Notes: generated by a model from the letters alone, not told the origin. A stretch of DNA of 64,000 nucleotides from Bog-473 sp963834405 (GCA_963834405.1 CAWIBX010000007.1:868001-932000), one strand, 5' to 3'. Positions 26,553 to 35,393 are shown, numbered from the stretch's first letter. A program made the numbers and translations.

Positions 26553-28184
26553 GTGGCGTCCAGGGACAGTGCGCTCGGCGCCTTCACCGACATCGGGCCC
26601 TGGGAGGTCGACCCCGGCGGCCTGGCCTGGCTGGCGGGCCTGGACCGGGTGCGGGCGGACGTGCACGCGTCGCTGCCCCACCTCACCCGGCGGCGCACCG
26701 TCCCACCCCTCCCCCGCCTCGGCACGGTGGTGCGCCACCTGGGCGGCGCGCTGCTCTTCTGGTACCTCGGCAAACGTCGACAGGGCGGCCTCGTGTCGGT
26801 GGCCGACCTGTCGCACCGGCTGCGGGTGGCCTTCGAGCGGCTGGGCCCGACCTACATCAAGCTGGGCCAGATCATCTCGGCGGGCGAAGGGATCTTCCCG
26901 GCCGAGCTGGTCGCCGAGTTCAAGTTCTGCCGGGACCAGGTCCCGCCCGAGCCGTGGCCGGTGGTCGAGCGCGTCCTCACGGAGGAGCTGGCCGGACTGG
27001 ACCTCCCGCTGCACCAGGTCTTCGCGTCGGTCGAGCGCACCCCGCTCGCCGCCGCCTCCATCGCCCAGGTGCACGCGGCCCGCCTGGCCCACGGCACCGA
27101 GGTCGTCATCAAGGTGCAGCGTCCGGAGGTGGCGACGTTGGTGCGGCGCGACCTCGCCGTCATGTCCTGGCTGGCGCCGCTCCTGGTCGGGCGGATCCCC
27201 GTGGCCGCCCTGGCCAACCCGCCCGCGCTGGTGGACCTGTTCGCCGAGGCGATCGCCGAGGAGCTCGACTTCCGCCTGGAAGCGGAGAGCATGCTCGATA
27301 TCGCGCGCACCTACGCCGAGCTCGGCCAGCGCGACTTCGTGGTCCCCCGCCCCCACCCGACGCTGGTGACGCGCCGGATGCTCGTCATGGAGCGGCTCGA
27401 CGGCTTCAACTTCGCGGACGTCGAGGGCATGCACGCGGCCGGCATCGATACGGAGGCGGTCGTGCGCAGCGGCATGGTCGGCTTCATGGAGGGGGCGATG
27501 CTGCACGGCATCTTCCACGGCGACCTCCACGCGGGGAACCTGTTCGTGCTGCCCTCGGGGAAGATCGCGCTGCTCGACTTCGGCATCACGGGGCGCCTCA
27601 CCGAGACCAAGCGCCTGGCGCTCCTGTTGCTCATCCACGGGGCGATCAACGGCGACCTCACGGCGCAGGTGACGGCCATGCGCGACCTCGGCGCGCTGCC
27701 CGAACACGCGGACGTGCAGGAGGTGATAAAGCAGCTCGGCCTCGACCGGCCGGTCCTCGACCCGGTCTCGCTGACGGCCGACGAGCTGGTGGCCGAGATG
27801 CAGCGCTCCGTCAAGGCGCTCCTCTCCCTCGGTGCCCGCATGCCGAAGGAGCTCATGCTGTTCGTGAAGAACCTGATGTTCCTCGATGGCGCCATCGCCA
27901 CCCTGGCGCCGGACCTCGACCTCTTCGCGGAAATCGAGGCGATCGCGCTGATGTTCGCCCAGAAGCACGGCGAGCGGATCATGGCGCAGCTCGGCCTGGA
28001 CGCGCAGACCGACTGGGCGCCGGACATGGCCGGCATCAAGGCCAGCTTCGGGCTCGACGAGTCGACCGAGCACCTGACCCACCGCGACCTGCAGGCGCGC
28101 CGGGCCGAGGTGCGCGAGAAGTTCGCCGGACGGGGACGCGAGCGCGGCCGCGGGCGCTCCCGGTCCCGGCGCTCCCACGACTAG
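26553..28184 (+). CDS. ABC1/UbiB-family atypical kinase-like protein
   Basis: A 543-residue protein of the UbiB/ADCK family. The KxGQ motif is in YIKLGQIISAGEG (Lys103), the Ala-rich loop is AAASIAQVHAA, the ATP lysine lies in VVIKVQRPEV, the catalytic-like loop is FHGDLHAGNLF, and the metal-binding DFG is LLDFGITGRL. Family members support quinone or isoprenoid-lipid metabolism and often act as ATPases. No quinone gene is nearby. The C-terminal 25 residues are Arg-rich. GTG start 33 bases after the response regulator, so it may belong to the same transcript. Confidence 0.9.
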   Translation: MASRDSALGAFTDIGPWEVDPGGLAWLAGLDRVRADVHASLPHLTRRRTVPPLPRLGTVVRHLGGALLFWYLGKRRQGGLVSVADLSHRLRVAFERLGPTYIKLGQIISAGEGIFPAELVAEFKFCRDQVPPEPWPVVERVLTEELAGLDLPLHQVFASVERTPLAAASIAQVHAARLAHGTEVVIKVQRPEVATLVRRDLAVMSWLAPLLVGRIPVAALANPPALVDLFAEAIAEELDFRLEAESMLDIARTYAELGQRDFVVPRPHPTLVTRRMLVMERLDGFNFADVEGMHAAGIDTEAVVRSGMVGFMEGAMLHGIFHGDLHAGNLFVLPSGKIALLDFGITGRLTETKRLALLLLIHGAINGDLTAQVTAMRDLGALPEHADVQEVIKQLGLDRPVLDPVSLTADELVAEMQRSVKALLSLGARMPKELMLFVKNLMFLDGAIATLAPDLDLFAEIEAIALMFAQKHGERIMAQLGLDAQTDWAPDMAGIKASFGLDESTEHLTHRDLQARRAEVREKFAGRGRERGRGRSRSRRSHD

Positions 28185-28255
28185 CCCACAAGCCCGCCTG
28201 GTGGCGACAGGCAACGGGGTCGCCCCCCTGTAGCGGCCGGTGGGAAGCTGACGGG

Positions 28256-28702
28256 GTGACCGTCACCAGAGAGCTGCGGCCGGACGACTGGGACGACTGG
28301 CGGGCGCTGTGGGGCGGCTATCTGGCTTTCTATCGAGCGGAGGTCCCCGACGACACGTCCCGGGCCACGTTCGACCGCCTCAGCGCCGGTGCGGACGGTC
28401 TCTTCGGCATGCTGGCCCTCGACGAGGCGCAGCGGGGCATCGGGATGGCCAATTGCGTCGTCCACCCGTCCACCTGGTCCCGACAGCCCACGTGCTACCT
28501 CGAGGACCTCTTCGTCGCGCCGGCGGCGCGTGGGCACGATGTCGGGCGCGTCCTCGTCCAGGCGGTCCGCCGGGCCGCGCGCGAGCGGGGCGCCGACCGG
28601 GTCTACTGGCACACCCAGCAGTACAACGGCCGGGCCCGTTCGCTCTACGACCAGGTGGGGCGACCCACCTCCTTCGTGGTCTACGAGGCCGACCCGGGCT
28701 GA
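28256..28702 (+). CDS. GNAT family N-acetyltransferase
   Basis: A 148-residue acyltransferase. It begins with the GNAT beta-1/alpha-1 pattern (TRELRPDDWDDWRALWGGYL). The acetyl-CoA-binding region is EDLFVAPAARGHDVGRVLVQ, followed by ADRVYWHTQQYNGRARSLYD and a final strand. It would acetylate an amine or a protein N-terminus; the substrate is unknown. GTG start at 28256; the longer upstream frame is only a shadow of the kinase-like gene. Confidence 0.85.
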   Translation: MTVTRELRPDDWDDWRALWGGYLAFYRAEVPDDTSRATFDRLSAGADGLFGMLALDEAQRGIGMANCVVHPSTWSRQPTCYLEDLFVAPAARGHDVGRVLVQAVRRAARERGADRVYWHTQQYNGRARSLYDQVGRPTSFVVYEADPG

Positions 28703-28729
28703 CGTCAGGAGCGTCGGGAGCCCGACCCG

Positions 28730-29122
28730 TCACATTCCCAGGCAGGTGACGTCTCGGGTGACGACCCGGCCGCTCGTGACGGAGACCGCGCCGGCTGCGC
28801 AGCGTCCCGGGGCGCCGTCGGACACGAACCTCGGAGAGCTCCCGACGAGCGTGTACGAGCCGGGCGGTAGCCGCAGATGGAAGCGACCGCTGGAAGAGAC
28901 GGCGACCGAGAACGCCCGGCCATCGCGAGCGGTCGCCGTGATGCGACCGGGAATGGTGCCGCGGTCGGGCCGCGACACCACGCCCGCGGAGAGACGGAAC
29001 GTTCCTGCGATCGTTCCTGCTGGCGGAGACGACACGCCCGAACATCCGCTCGCCAACGCGCCGGTGGCCGCAACGGCGGCGGCGGCCGCCCACGGAAGTC
29101 TCCTTCTGCTCCTCAACGTCAT
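28730..29122 (-). CDS. Lipoprotein with carboxypeptidase-regulatory-like fold
   Basis: A 130-residue secreted lipoprotein. It has a twin-Arg-rich n-region, an Ala-rich core and the lipobox LASGCSG (residues 24-30), where the cysteine would be lipidated. The mature part (GRITATARDGRAFSVAVSSS, then GRFHLRLPPGSYTLVG) matches the transthyretin/carboxypeptidase-regulatory beta-sandwich pattern in which 'G.F...L.PG.Y.L' closes the fold. The role is unknown. The ATG at 29122 is chosen because it directly precedes the signal peptide. Divergent from the SnoaL-like gene. Confidence 0.65.
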   Translation of the reverse strand: MTLRSRRRLPWAAAAAVAATGALASGCSGVSSPPAGTIAGTFRLSAGVVSRPDRGTIPGRITATARDGRAFSVAVSSSGRFHLRLPPGSYTLVGSSPRFVSDGAPGRCAAGAVSVTSGRVVTRDVTCLGM

Positions 29123-29180
29123 CTCGACCACTGTTGACTCCGGGCGGAAGAGTTCGGTTCGGACGGGTAGCGTCGCCGCC

Positions 29181-29603
29181 ATGAGCAGCAACACCGACCT
29201 GCTGGAGAAGGCCATCGGCCTCTACAACGCCGGGAAACTCGACGACTTCGTGAACGGCTATGCGGAGGACGCCGTCTTAATGACGCCCGACGGCCGGGCG
29301 GAGGGCCGTGAGGCGATCCGCAGCCTGTGGGCCCGCGAACTGACCAGCTTCCCCGACCGCAGGCACACTATGAACGCCGTCATAGAGCAGGGCGACACCG
29401 TGGCCACCGAGTTCACCTGGGTCGCCACGAACACGGGGCCCTGGATTCTGCCCAACGGCACGCAGCTGCCGCCGACAGGCAAGCGCATAGAGATCACGGG
29501 CATGGTGTTGATGAAGATCCGCGACGGTGCGATGGCGGAGCAGCACATGTACTGGGACAACATGAGCGCCGCCCAGCAGGCGGGCCTGCTGCCCGGACCC
29601 TGA
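29181..29603 (+). CDS. SnoaL-like / NTF2-superfamily protein
   Basis: A 140-residue protein with the SnoaL-like cone fold: an N-terminal helix (LLEKAIGLYNAGKLDDFVNG), YAEDAVLMTPDGRAEGREAI, and a strand set ending in VLMKIRDGAMAEQHMYWDNM. Such proteins are polyketide cyclase-like or small-molecule isomerases, often with no assigned substrate. The ATG at 29181 begins the fold; the longer upstream frame is a shadow of the neighbouring lipoprotein. Convergent with the S1C protease at 29639. Confidence 0.8.
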   Translation: MSSNTDLLEKAIGLYNAGKLDDFVNGYAEDAVLMTPDGRAEGREAIRSLWARELTSFPDRRHTMNAVIEQGDTVATEFTWVATNTGPWILPNGTQLPPTGKRIEITGMVLMKIRDGAMAEQHMYWDNMSAAQQAGLLPGP

Positions 29604-29638
29604 ACCGGCGAGAACCCGAGACGCCGTCCCGTCGTCGT

Positions 29639-30607
29639 TCAGGTCAATTCGACCGGCACCAGGTCGAGCCCGACCACCCGGTCGCCGCGGAGGACGCGCA
29701 GGTGCACCGTGCGGCCGATGACGCCGGCCGTCATGTGGCGCTGCAGCTCACCAACGTCCTCGGTGGGCGCCCCGTCGACAGTCAGGATTGTGTCGGTGGG
29801 CCGGAGGCCCGCCCGCTCGGCCGGGCTCCCCTGCACGACCTCGTTCACGCCGATGCCGCGCCGCTGGCCGAGCTCGTCGGCGCGCCGCGGCGCCAGCGGG
29901 CGGCTGCCGCCCACGACGCCCAGATAGGCACGAACCACGCGGCCCTCACGAATCAGGGTGGCGACCAGCTCGAGCGTCGTGGGATTGACCGGGACGGCGA
30001 GTCCCAGGCCGACCCCGGCCAACGCCGTGTTCACGCCGACCAGGCGGGCCCGCGAATCGACGAGCGCGCCGCCGGAGTTCCCGGGGTTCAGGGCCGCGTC
30101 GGTCTGAATGACGTTCTCGACGATGCGCCCGCCCGACGGCAAGGCGCGGCCGAGGGCGCTGACGACTCCTGCCGTGACCGAACCGGCGAACCCGTGCGGG
30201 TTGCCGACCGCGACGACGAGTTGCCCCACGCGCAGCCGGTCGGCGTCGCCCAGCTCGACGTGGTGCAGATCGCCCACGCCGACACGCACGACGGCGAGGT
30301 CCGAAAGCGGGTCCCGGCCGACCAGGTCGAACTCGGTCTCCCGGCCGTCGGCGAAGGTGGCGGTGCCGTGCTGCGCCCCGGCCACCACGTGGGCGGAGGT
30401 CAACACGTAGCCGTCGGCCGAGAGCACGACCGCGCTGCCGGCACCCTGCCGGCCCGAGGCCGCCACACCCAGCGCCGCCACGGACGGGACGACCCGCTCG
30501 GCCACCGAGACAACGGTCGCCGAGTAGGCGTCGAGGGCGTCGGCATCGAGTTGTGCGGTGTCGTCGAGCGGCGTGGGCTCCTGCAGATCGTTGAGCACGT
30601 CGGTCAT
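29639..30607 (-). CDS. Trypsin-like S1C serine protease with PDZ domain, no signal
   Basis: A 322-residue HtrA-type protease. His is in LTSAHVVAGAQHG (about residue 73), Asp in DPLSDLAVVRVG (about 104) and Ser in NPGNSGGALVDSRARLVG (about 179); a C-terminal PDZ follows (GSPAERAGLRPTDTILTVDG). Unlike the gene at 14842, it has no transmembrane segment or signal peptide, so it is probably cytosolic. Its ATG overlaps the stop of the small gene at 30604-31071 by 4 bp, so the two are coupled. Confidence 0.88.
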   Translation of the reverse strand: MTDVLNDLQEPTPLDDTAQLDADALDAYSATVVSVAERVVPSVAALGVAASGRQGAGSAVVLSADGYVLTSAHVVAGAQHGTATFADGRETEFDLVGRDPLSDLAVVRVGVGDLHHVELGDADRLRVGQLVVAVGNPHGFAGSVTAGVVSALGRALPSGGRIVENVIQTDAALNPGNSGGALVDSRARLVGVNTALAGVGLGLAVPVNPTTLELVATLIREGRVVRAYLGVVGGSRPLAPRRADELGQRRGIGVNEVVQGSPAERAGLRPTDTILTVDGAPTEDVGELQRHMTAGVIGRTVHLRVLRGDRVVGLDLVPVELT

Positions 30608-31071
30608 ATGAGCCTCGGTCCTTCCGTACGCACCTGGGCCACGCCGACCAGTGCTTCGCGCAATTCGGCCAGCCAGTCGCCCTCGTGCCGCTCCACCAAC
30701 TTCACGCACCACGCCAGGGCTTCGCTCCGGCTGCGCGCCACGCCGGCGTCGATCAGCGTGTCGAGCACCCGGCGCTCGCGGAGGCGCAGGCGCGTCATCA
30801 CGGGCGTGCTCTGCGTCGTGAACAACATCGTCACGCCGTCCCGCTCGACGCCCCACGACACGCTGCGGCCGAAGCGCGCCTCGGCCTCCGACGCGATGGC
30901 CATGCGCGCCCGCCGCGTCCGCTCGCGGAACTCGTCGACGGGGACGTCGGGCGCGAGCGGGCCCACGCACAGGATCTCCTCGGCGTCCGACTCCACGGAG
31001 GGCGCCGTCGTGAACCAGTCCCCCGGCACCTTCTCGGTGAAGAACGCCCGGATACTTTCATCGGTTGTCAT
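30604..31071 (-). CDS. Hypothetical protein coupled to S1C protease
   Basis: A 155-residue protein. The N-terminal half is unknown (ESIRAFFTEKVPGDWFTTAP). The C-terminal half (RLRERRVLDTLIDAGVARSR, then SEALAWCVKLVERHEGDWLA) resembles ribbon-helix-helix or 'SRSEAL' type DNA-binding modules, which fits a small regulator, but this is weak. It is the first gene of a two-gene unit and its ATG stands directly after a leaderless-type promoter. It may regulate or be a substrate of the protease (inference). Confidence 0.6.
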   Translation of the reverse strand: MTTDESIRAFFTEKVPGDWFTTAPSVESDAEEILCVGPLAPDVPVDEFRERTRRARMAIASEAEARFGRSVSWGVERDGVTMLFTTQSTPVMTRLRLRERRVLDTLIDAGVARSRSEALAWCVKLVERHEGDWLAELREALVGVAQVRTEGPRLI

Positions 31072-31085
31072 GATTACGAGATTAC
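31072..31085 (-). promoter_or_regulatory. Leaderless-type -10 box inside a GATTAC direct repeat
   Basis: On the minus strand TAATCT (plus-strand 31079-31084) stands seven bases before the ATG at 31071, as expected for a -10 box with transcription starting at the A of ATG, and there is no Shine-Dalgarno sequence. The same stretch is a direct repeat: GATTAC-ga-GATTAC (31072-31085 on the plus strand), which could be an operator for the ribbon-helix-like product. Confidence 0.5.
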
Positions 31086-31318
31086 ACTCTTACAGCGAGA
31101 TTGATACGGCCCAGAGCAGGGATTTCTCGCCAGGCCGGGGTGGCGACGGGGCAAGGGCGGGGATGGCCGCAGGCGGCACCGGGGGGTGTCGCACCCTCTC
31201 CGTAGGGTGGCGCCCATGCCCTGCAGAAGCCCGCGCGCGGCCGTGCGCGAGTGTGCACGATCCCGCCGCACGCATCACCCGTCGCCGCGGGGCGCCTGAG
31301 TAGGGTTCGGGCGAGTCC

Positions 31319-32728
31319 ATGCCCCCACGCCGTCGCACCGCGACCTCCAACTTCGGTGTCGGCCGCCGGGAGTCGCACGTGGCCGATGCGTTCTACGCCC
31401 GCTTCGAGGCACCCGAGCTCGGCGCGGAGGAGCACGTGACCCCGCACGCGCCCGGTGTGTCCTGCCTAGTCGGTGACGCCCGCCGGATGGATGCGGTGGC
31501 CGACGACTCGGTGGCCCTCGTCGTCACCTCGCCCCCCTACTTCGCGGGCAAGCAGTACGAGGAGGAGCTCGACCGCGAGGGGGTGCCAGGGTCCTACATC
31601 GAGTACCTCGAGCTGCTGCGCGACGTCTTCGCCGAGTGCAAGCGGGCGCTCGAGCCGGGCGGGCGCATCGCGGTCAACGTCGCCAACCTGGGGCGCAAGC
31701 CGTATCGCAGCCTGGCGTCCGACGTCACGACCATCCTGCAGGACGACCTGCGGCTGCTGCCGCGGGGCGAGATCGTGTGGCAGAAGGGCGAGGGTGCCAG
31801 CGGCTCGTGTGCCTGGGGCTCCTTCCGCTCGGCGGCCAACCCGGTGCTGCGCGACGTGACCGAGCGGGTCGTCGTCGCCAGCAAGGGCCGCTTCGGGCGG
31901 GCGCTGACCCCCAAGGACCGCCGGGAGGCCGGGCTGCCGTTCGAGAGCAGCATCGGAGCCGACGACTTCATGGCGCTGACGCTCGACGTGTGGGAGTTCC
32001 CGCCGGAGAGCGCGGTGCGGGTGCAGCATCCAGCACCGTTCCCCGTCGAGCTGCCGCAGCGCCTGATGGAGCTCTACACGTTCCGGGGCGACCTCGTGCT
32101 GGACCCCTTCTGCGGCTCGGGCTCGACGCTGGTGGCGGCCTTGCGGAGCGGGCGCGACGCGGTGGGCTACGACCTCGACCCTTCGTACGTGGCGCTGGCG
32201 CGGGCGCGGGTGGCGGAGGCACGGGGGGCGGGGGCCGGGGCGGGCGGCGTGGGTGCGCCGGCGGGAGCAGACGGTACGTCGGCGGCGGTGCTGGCGTCGA
32301 GCGCACTGGAAGAGGCCGGGTTCCGGGCGCCGCGTCCGAACCGGCGACTGCGCGGCCTCGGCATGGCGGTGAGCTTCTCGGGCGTCGACGTGAAGGGGCG
32401 GACGTGGTACTTCGACCTGGCGGGGGCGAACTCGGCGTATCGAGGCGGCATGGCCAGGTCCGAGACGGTGTGGCGGACGCTGGGGCGGGCCCACGTCATG
32501 GCGGCCAACGGCATCGGCCCGCTCGTCGTGCTGACGACGCAGCTGCCCCGGCCCGGCACCGAGGCCGACCGCGCGCTGCGGGCCGCGGGGCCGGGCGGGA
32601 TCTTCGACGCGGTCGACCTGCTCTCGCCGGCGGCGCGCAAGCGGCTGGCGCTCTACGCCGCGGGCCGGCCCGGTCCCCCGCTGCCGGGTTTCTGGTCTTC
32701 GTCCGATCTGACGCCGGGCAAGGTGTGA
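31319..32728 (+). CDS. DNA (amino) methyltransferase with C-terminal extension
   Basis: A 469-residue DNA-modification enzyme. The catalytic motif TSPPY is at residues 70-74 and the AdoMet-binding DPFCGSGSTLVAA at 262-274. This order (IV before I) is that of N4-cytosine/N6-adenine beta-class methyltransferases. After a Gly/Ala-rich linker, residues 340-469 form a second domain beginning VSFSGVDVKGRTWYFDLAG and including HVMAANGIGPLVVLTTQLP, which looks nuclease-like but lacks a confident active site. A gene whose product may be a nuclease lies at 33127. Recognition sequence unknown. Confidence 0.88.
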   Translation: MPPRRRTATSNFGVGRRESHVADAFYARFEAPELGAEEHVTPHAPGVSCLVGDARRMDAVADDSVALVVTSPPYFAGKQYEEELDREGVPGSYIEYLELLRDVFAECKRALEPGGRIAVNVANLGRKPYRSLASDVTTILQDDLRLLPRGEIVWQKGEGASGSCAWGSFRSAANPVLRDVTERVVVASKGRFGRALTPKDRREAGLPFESSIGADDFMALTLDVWEFPPESAVRVQHPAPFPVELPQRLMELYTFRGDLVLDPFCGSGSTLVAALRSGRDAVGYDLDPSYVALARARVAEARGAGAGAGGVGAPAGADGTSAAVLASSALEEAGFRAPRPNRRLRGLGMAVSFSGVDVKGRTWYFDLAGANSAYRGGMARSETVWRTLGRAHVMAANGIGPLVVLTTQLPRPGTEADRALRAAGPGGIFDAVDLLSPAARKRLALYAAGRPGPPLPGFWSSSDLTPGKV

Positions 32729-32741
32729 GCGGGTCGAGCGG

Positions 32742-33056
32742 GTGAGCCCGCTCGTGGCCTGCGCAGTCGTGCGCGACGACCCGCCCCAGGTGTTCGTGGC
32801 CGAGGACATGGACACGCTGCACTGGGTGCTGGCGTGCCAGCTGGTGGCGGCCACGCCCGGCCGGGACCTGCCGGCCGGTGAGCGCGAGGCGTTGCGCCAG
32901 GCGCTGCGGGAGGAGCGCTGGGGCGATGCCGTGTTCGCGTTCATCTCGCGCACGGGGGTGGCGGTGGACGTCTACGAGAGCACCGAGCTCTACGCACCGG
33001 CCGACGCCGCGGTGGCGCCCGTCGAGCTGCAGCTGACGCCGCTGTTCGCCGGGTAG
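32742..33056 (+). CDS. Hypothetical protein of the methyltransferase cassette
   Basis: A 104-residue acidic protein from a GTG 13 bp after the methyltransferase. It is helix-rich (EDMDTLHWVLACQLVAATPG, then LPAGEREALRQALREERWGD) and ends with a strand run (VAVDVYESTELYAP). I do not recognise a domain. Its spacing strongly suggests co-transcription and a role tied to the methyltransferase, such as regulator or accessory subunit (inference). Confidence 0.6.
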   Translation: MSPLVACAVVRDDPPQVFVAEDMDTLHWVLACQLVAATPGRDLPAGEREALRQALREERWGDAVFAFISRTGVAVDVYESTELYAPADAAVAPVELQLTPLFAG

Positions 33057-33126
33057 CGGGCCACCGGTACCCGGCCCCGGTTGCGGCCGGGCGGGTCCCG
33101 GGGACTCGACGGGCGGCCGTGGAAGG

Positions 33127-34368
33127 ATGCGGGGAATGCCCAGCGAGCGCACGACGGTGACCGAGCTCGGCACCGCGCTGGGCATGCTGGGACTCGCAGG
33201 GATCGAGGAGGCCGTGCGCTCCCGCACGCCGGTCATGCACAGCCTCTCGCCCGAGATGTGGGACCGGCTGGCCCGGCTCCGGGCCGGCGGCGCCTACGAC
33301 GCCGAGTTCCACGCGGCGTGGGAGAACGGGCGGGCCTTCCTCGGTGCCCGTGACGGCCTGCGGGGTCGGCTCCCCGCGGTCGTGGAGTGGAAGGGCACGG
33401 GCCGCGCCCCGGGGGACGAGGTGGCGCCGATCGACCTCCGGGTGGACCACGTCTACCTCGTGAGCTGCAAGTACCTCTCGAACATCTTGTTCAACGTCTC
33501 CCCCGCCCACGTGTTCGACGACCTGCTGACCGGTGGGTCGGCGCGCGGCCGTCCCCCGGCCGGGTCGCCGGGTGGCGGAGACTGGTACGCCGAGGTCGCG
33601 CCCGGCGAATACCAGGCGCTCTACGAGACGGTGCGGCGGGCCGTCGCAGAAGGCGCGGGCTCGACCGGCCCAGCCCCGGTCGGGTCGCGACACCAACCGG
33701 CGCGGGCCGGCGTCGGCGCGGGCCGGGGCGGCTCCTTGGCGTCGACGGCTGTGTCGTTGCCGGGGCTGGGGGCCGCCCAGGACGGCTCGGATGCGGCCGG
33801 CGGCGCCGGGATCGACGGAACGGGTGATGGAGCGCGGGGCCTGCCGCCCGCAGGCGACCTGCCGGCGCGTGCCTCGGATCTCACGTCGGACCAGCGCGAG
33901 ACCCTGGGACGCTGGTTGCGCGCGGGGTGGCCCGACGGTGCCAAGGCGGCCTACGACCGCCTGTCCGCCGCGGTGGCGTCGGCCTCGGTCCGGCGCTGGG
34001 AGGCGGGCATGGAGGCGGGACGGGGGTCGGCCGAGTCGATGTTGTGGCGTCTCCTGCGCGTCGGGAGTGCCCCGTACTTCGTGCTCGGCTCGTCCGCGGC
34101 GCGCTCGCTGCGCCTGCGGATCGCGACCTCGTGGGACTGGCGGCAGCGCTACGTCCTCGGTGCGTTCACCGTGACGGCCCAGCCCGGCGGCCAACCCCGG
34201 GTGGGCTGGACGGCGCGGGTGCGGGACCGGGCCAGCCACGAGACGTCCGAGGTGGCGGGCCACATAGAGGTCCGGTGGAGCCACGGACGCTTCGGCGCAC
34301 CCCCCGAGGCCAAGGGCTACCTCGACACGCCGCACCACCTCGTGCCCGGGTACTTCAGCCTCGAGTGA
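33127..34368 (+). CDS. Uncharacterised protein, candidate nuclease of modification cassette
   Basis: A 413-residue protein, not a family I can name. Residues 80-125 contain AVVEWKGTG followed by DLRVDHVYLVSCKYLSNILF. An acidic residue (Glu87), one or two aspartates (103, 107) and a lysine (115) on consecutive strands recall a PD-(D/E)xK fold, but the last motif reads SCK rather than (D/E)xK, so this is tentative. A Gly/Ala-rich insert spans about 175-255, and the C-terminal third is a beta-rich domain. It overlaps the next gene by four bases (GTGA) and follows the methyltransferase pair by 70 bp. Confidence 0.6.
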   Translation: MRGMPSERTTVTELGTALGMLGLAGIEEAVRSRTPVMHSLSPEMWDRLARLRAGGAYDAEFHAAWENGRAFLGARDGLRGRLPAVVEWKGTGRAPGDEVAPIDLRVDHVYLVSCKYLSNILFNVSPAHVFDDLLTGGSARGRPPAGSPGGGDWYAEVAPGEYQALYETVRRAVAEGAGSTGPAPVGSRHQPARAGVGAGRGGSLASTAVSLPGLGAAQDGSDAAGGAGIDGTGDGARGLPPAGDLPARASDLTSDQRETLGRWLRAGWPDGAKAAYDRLSAAVASASVRRWEAGMEAGRGSAESMLWRLLRVGSAPYFVLGSSAARSLRLRIATSWDWRQRYVLGAFTVTAQPGGQPRVGWTARVRDRASHETSEVAGHIEVRWSHGRFGAPPEAKGYLDTPHHLVPGYFSLE

Positions 34369-34949
34369 GCCGGTTCGACCTCAGCGCCTTCGCGCCGCCG
34401 CTGCGCGTGCCCGAGCTGGCGTGCGGCCCTGTGGTGCTGCGGCCCTTCGCGGTGTCGGACCTGGCGCTGGTGCGGCAGGCGTCGGCCGACCCCCTCATTC
34501 CCGCCATCTCCACGGTGCCGCGGGATTACACCGACGACGCCGGGCGCGCCTACATAGAGCGTCAGCACCGCCGGGCATCCGACGGCGACGGCTACTCGTT
34601 CGTCATCGCCGAGACGTCCGGCCCCGGCGCCGGCATCGGGTCCATCGGGCTGTGGCTGCAGGAGATAGAGAGCGGACGTGCCTCCATCGGTTACTGGGTG
34701 CTCGACTCTGCCCGCGGACACGGGCGCGCCGCGCACGCGCTCCGTGGCCTGGCGGCGTTCGCCTTCGGCGAGTTGGCCATCCCGCGCCTGCACCTCTTCG
34801 TGGAGCCATGGAACGTCGCGTCGTCGCGGACGGCCGAGGCCGCAGGCTTTCGGCGCGAGGCCCTCCTGCGGGGCTGGGAGCGCATCGACGATGAACAGCG
34901 CGACGCCGAATGCTTCGCCTTGTTGCGCGAGGACTGGGGTGGCGCCTGA
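34365..34949 (+). CDS. GNAT acetyltransferase, RimJ/RimL type
   Basis: A 194-residue acetyltransferase. VVLRPFAVSDLALVRQASAD is the usual opening, then GSIGLWLQEIESGRASIGYW, and the acetyl-CoA region LDSARGHGRAAHALRGLAAF. It ends RLHLFVEPWNVASSRTAEAA GFRREALLRGW, the RimJ/RimL signature. It could acetylate a ribosomal protein N-terminus or a small amine. GTG start overlaps the stop of the candidate nuclease (GTGA), so it is co-translated with the modification cassette, though the link may be only positional. Confidence 0.88.
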   Translation: MSRFDLSAFAPPLRVPELACGPVVLRPFAVSDLALVRQASADPLIPAISTVPRDYTDDAGRAYIERQHRRASDGDGYSFVIAETSGPGAGIGSIGLWLQEIESGRASIGYWVLDSARGHGRAAHALRGLAAFAFGELAIPRLHLFVEPWNVASSRTAEAAGFRREALLRGWERIDDEQRDAECFALLREDWGGA

Positions 34950-35003
34950 GGTTCGCGAACCCGGCTCGAGGCGGGCGACGAGGCCAGCTGCGAGACTGCC
35001 CCG

Positions 35004-35393
35004 GTGTTCCGGCACGACCACCGCACCGAGGACCTGACCGCGCGCATCGACCATCTCATGGCGGCGGTGTTCGAGCCGGACGACGCCGATCGCCTCACCC
35101 GTCTGGCCGAGCACGTGCCCCCCGACTTCGTGTACGTCGGTCCGGACGGCGTCTTCGACGGTGCGGCGGGCCTGAGCGAGGCGTTCGTCGCCTACCGCCG
35201 CGCCGCCCGGGCCACCACCCTGCGCCGGACCAGTCCGGTCGACATCCACCACGGCTATTTCCGCTTCTCGTGGCAGCGACTGGAGGACGGCGTCAGCGCC
35301 ATGGAAGGCTGGGCCTTCGGCGCACTGGACGAACGCGGGGCCATCCGGCGCATCGTCGTGTTCGAGGGTCTGACGCCGGGGAGGAACGCCTGA
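35004..35393 (+). CDS. NTF2-like/SnoaL-like protein
   Basis: A 129-residue protein from a GTG. It begins with a helix (EDLTARIDHLMAAVFEPDDA) and continues with VPPDFVYVGPDGVFDGAAGL, then IHHGYFRFSWQRLEDGVSAM, the pattern of the NTF2-like cone fold. The stop and the ATG of the next gene share one base (TGATG), so the two are translated together. It may be an isomerase or binding protein for the crotonase pathway (inference). Confidence 0.7.
   Translation: MFRHDHRTEDLTARIDHLMAAVFEPDDADRLTRLAEHVPPDFVYVGPDGVFDGAAGLSEAFVAYRRAARATTLRRTSPVDIHHGYFRFSWQRLEDGVSAMEGWAFGALDERGAIRRIVVFEGLTPGRNA

Noticed and set aside
29639..31303. Long plus-strand frame over the S1C protease
   Set aside because: Shadow of the protease and its partner, whose catalytic motifs are on the minus strand.
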